Of a DNA stretch of 13,645 nucleotides, positions 13,250-13,645 are shown one piece after another (positions within the stretch are counted from its first letter, which is position 1; every line of letters begins with the position of its first letter). Below the pieces are notes generated by a model. The model worked only from the letters and a program-made list of their open reading frames with translations. It made no database searches and was not told the DNA's origin. The translations under genes were made by a program, and so were the position numbers. Source of the DNA: JAUYLU01 sp038065675 (GTDB taxonomy: Bacteria > Patescibacteriota > Minisyncoccia > Phycocordibacterales > VMEP01); assembly GCA_038065675.1 (NCBI GenBank), contig JBBTQM010000031.1, forward strand, positions 1 to 13,645. Reading direction: 5' to 3'.

Positions 13250-13279
13250 AGTTTTTAGTTTATAGTTTTAAGTTTTTAG
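13250..13279 (-). repeat. Four-unit 7-bp-period CTAAAAA element upstream of ssb
   Basis: Reading on the minus strand: CTAAAAA, CTTAAAA, CTATAAA, CTAAAAA, then CT, 30 bp in all. It fills most of the 39-nt rpsF-ssb spacer and ends 2 nt from the start codon. It is the longest copy of this element in the window. Confidence 0.7.
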
Positions 13280-13286
13280 AAAAAAA

Positions 13287-13645
13287 TTACTCGGCAACCA
13301 AAGCTTCAACCGTTTTTTCTATTTCTTCCTCGCTCATTGGCGGTTTTTCCGAACGAACTGCGGGGCGGCCCGGCGCGCGGCGGGAAGAAAGAGTATTTTC
13401 ACGAACAGTTGAAATTAAAATAAAGCGTATAACCGAATCTTCATCCTTAAGCATTTTTTCAATGAGCGGGATATTTTCCGAGCCGATTTCAAACTTTATC
13501 CACCCGAAATAAGCATTACCAAAAGCCTCTTTGGTGTGGCCGATGGTTTTTTGAATAGGATAAGCGAGGTCACGAAGTTTTGGGAAATCCTCGGCAATCT
13601 CAGCTCCGCCATTTTCCGCTATGGCGGCTTTAAAAGAGGAGACTA
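13287..13645 (-). CDS. rpsF: Small ribosomal subunit protein bS6 (partial, N-terminus missing)
   Basis: The reading frame is open from the right window edge to a TAA at 13287-13289, giving 119 codons with the 5' part cut off. Translation gives bS6 features: RDLAYPIQKTIGHTKEAFGN, then YFGWIKFE, IPLIEKMLKDEDSVIRFILI. These are the second half of the ferredoxin-like fold that pairs with bS18 on the 30S platform. A C-terminal extension of about 35 residues follows (SRRAPGRPAVRSEKPPMSEE, then EIEKTVEALVAE), Arg/Pro-rich then acidic, longer than in E. coli before its glutamate tail. It is the first visible gene of the rpsF-ssb-rpsR cluster; the promoter lies outside the window. Confidence 0.93.
   Translation of the reverse strand, partial: VSSFKAAIAENGGAEIAEDFPKLRDLAYPIQKTIGHTKEAFGNAYFGWIKFEIGSENIPLIEKMLKDEDSVIRFILISTVRENTLSSRRAPGRPAVRSEKPPMSEEEIEKTVEALVAE

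Overview
The window looks like a chromosome segment of a Candidate Phyla Radiation bacterium, most likely Candidatus Parcubacteria (Patescibacteria). Evidence: a large surface protein made of a signal peptide, a peptidoglycan-binding domain and long Thr/Ser-rich beta repeats; an EF-P with a shortened tip loop; a very short bS18; an orphan winged-helix/Cas2-like PaaX-type regulator; and start codons mostly without Shine-Dalgarno sequences. TGA is used as a stop (for example at the end of ftsK), which argues against the UGA-recoding CPR lineages. No tRNA, rRNA, CRISPR array or transposase was seen.

Left part (1-7265), all genes on the minus strand. In transcription order: a 269-aa four-helix plus winged-helix regulator under a near-consensus, dyad-covered promoter; a leader of about 420 nt and a 1154-aa S-layer-like protein; a terminator and a hairpin-dense spacer; a membrane-anchored TPR protein; a 45-aa single-span membrane peptide; and a winged-helix/Cas2-like regulator. 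A stack of three palindromes lies upstream of that last gene, the largest a perfect 56-bp dyad.

Middle part (7266-10868), plus strand: a tight operon of ftsK, a small membrane-anchored Ig-like protein and recA. The genes overlap by 4 and 8 nt, which suggests translational coupling of DNA translocation and recombination functions. Next come a minus-strand orphan ORF (10900-11322) and plus-strand efp.

Right part (12088-13645), minus strand: the conserved rpsF-ssb-rpsR cluster (rpsF cut by the window edge), a structured spacer, and a small PadR-like regulator with its own promoter, a 30-bp-arm dyad and the clearest Shine-Dalgarno in the window.

The core genes are ordinary. The unusual material is regulatory: the palindrome stack, a 12-mer (TTATAAAGGACA) repeated inside and upstream of the winged-helix gene in different reading frames, a 7-bp-period (CTAAAAA-like) element upstream of ftsK, efp, ssb and rpsR, and several regions with mutually exclusive hairpins.
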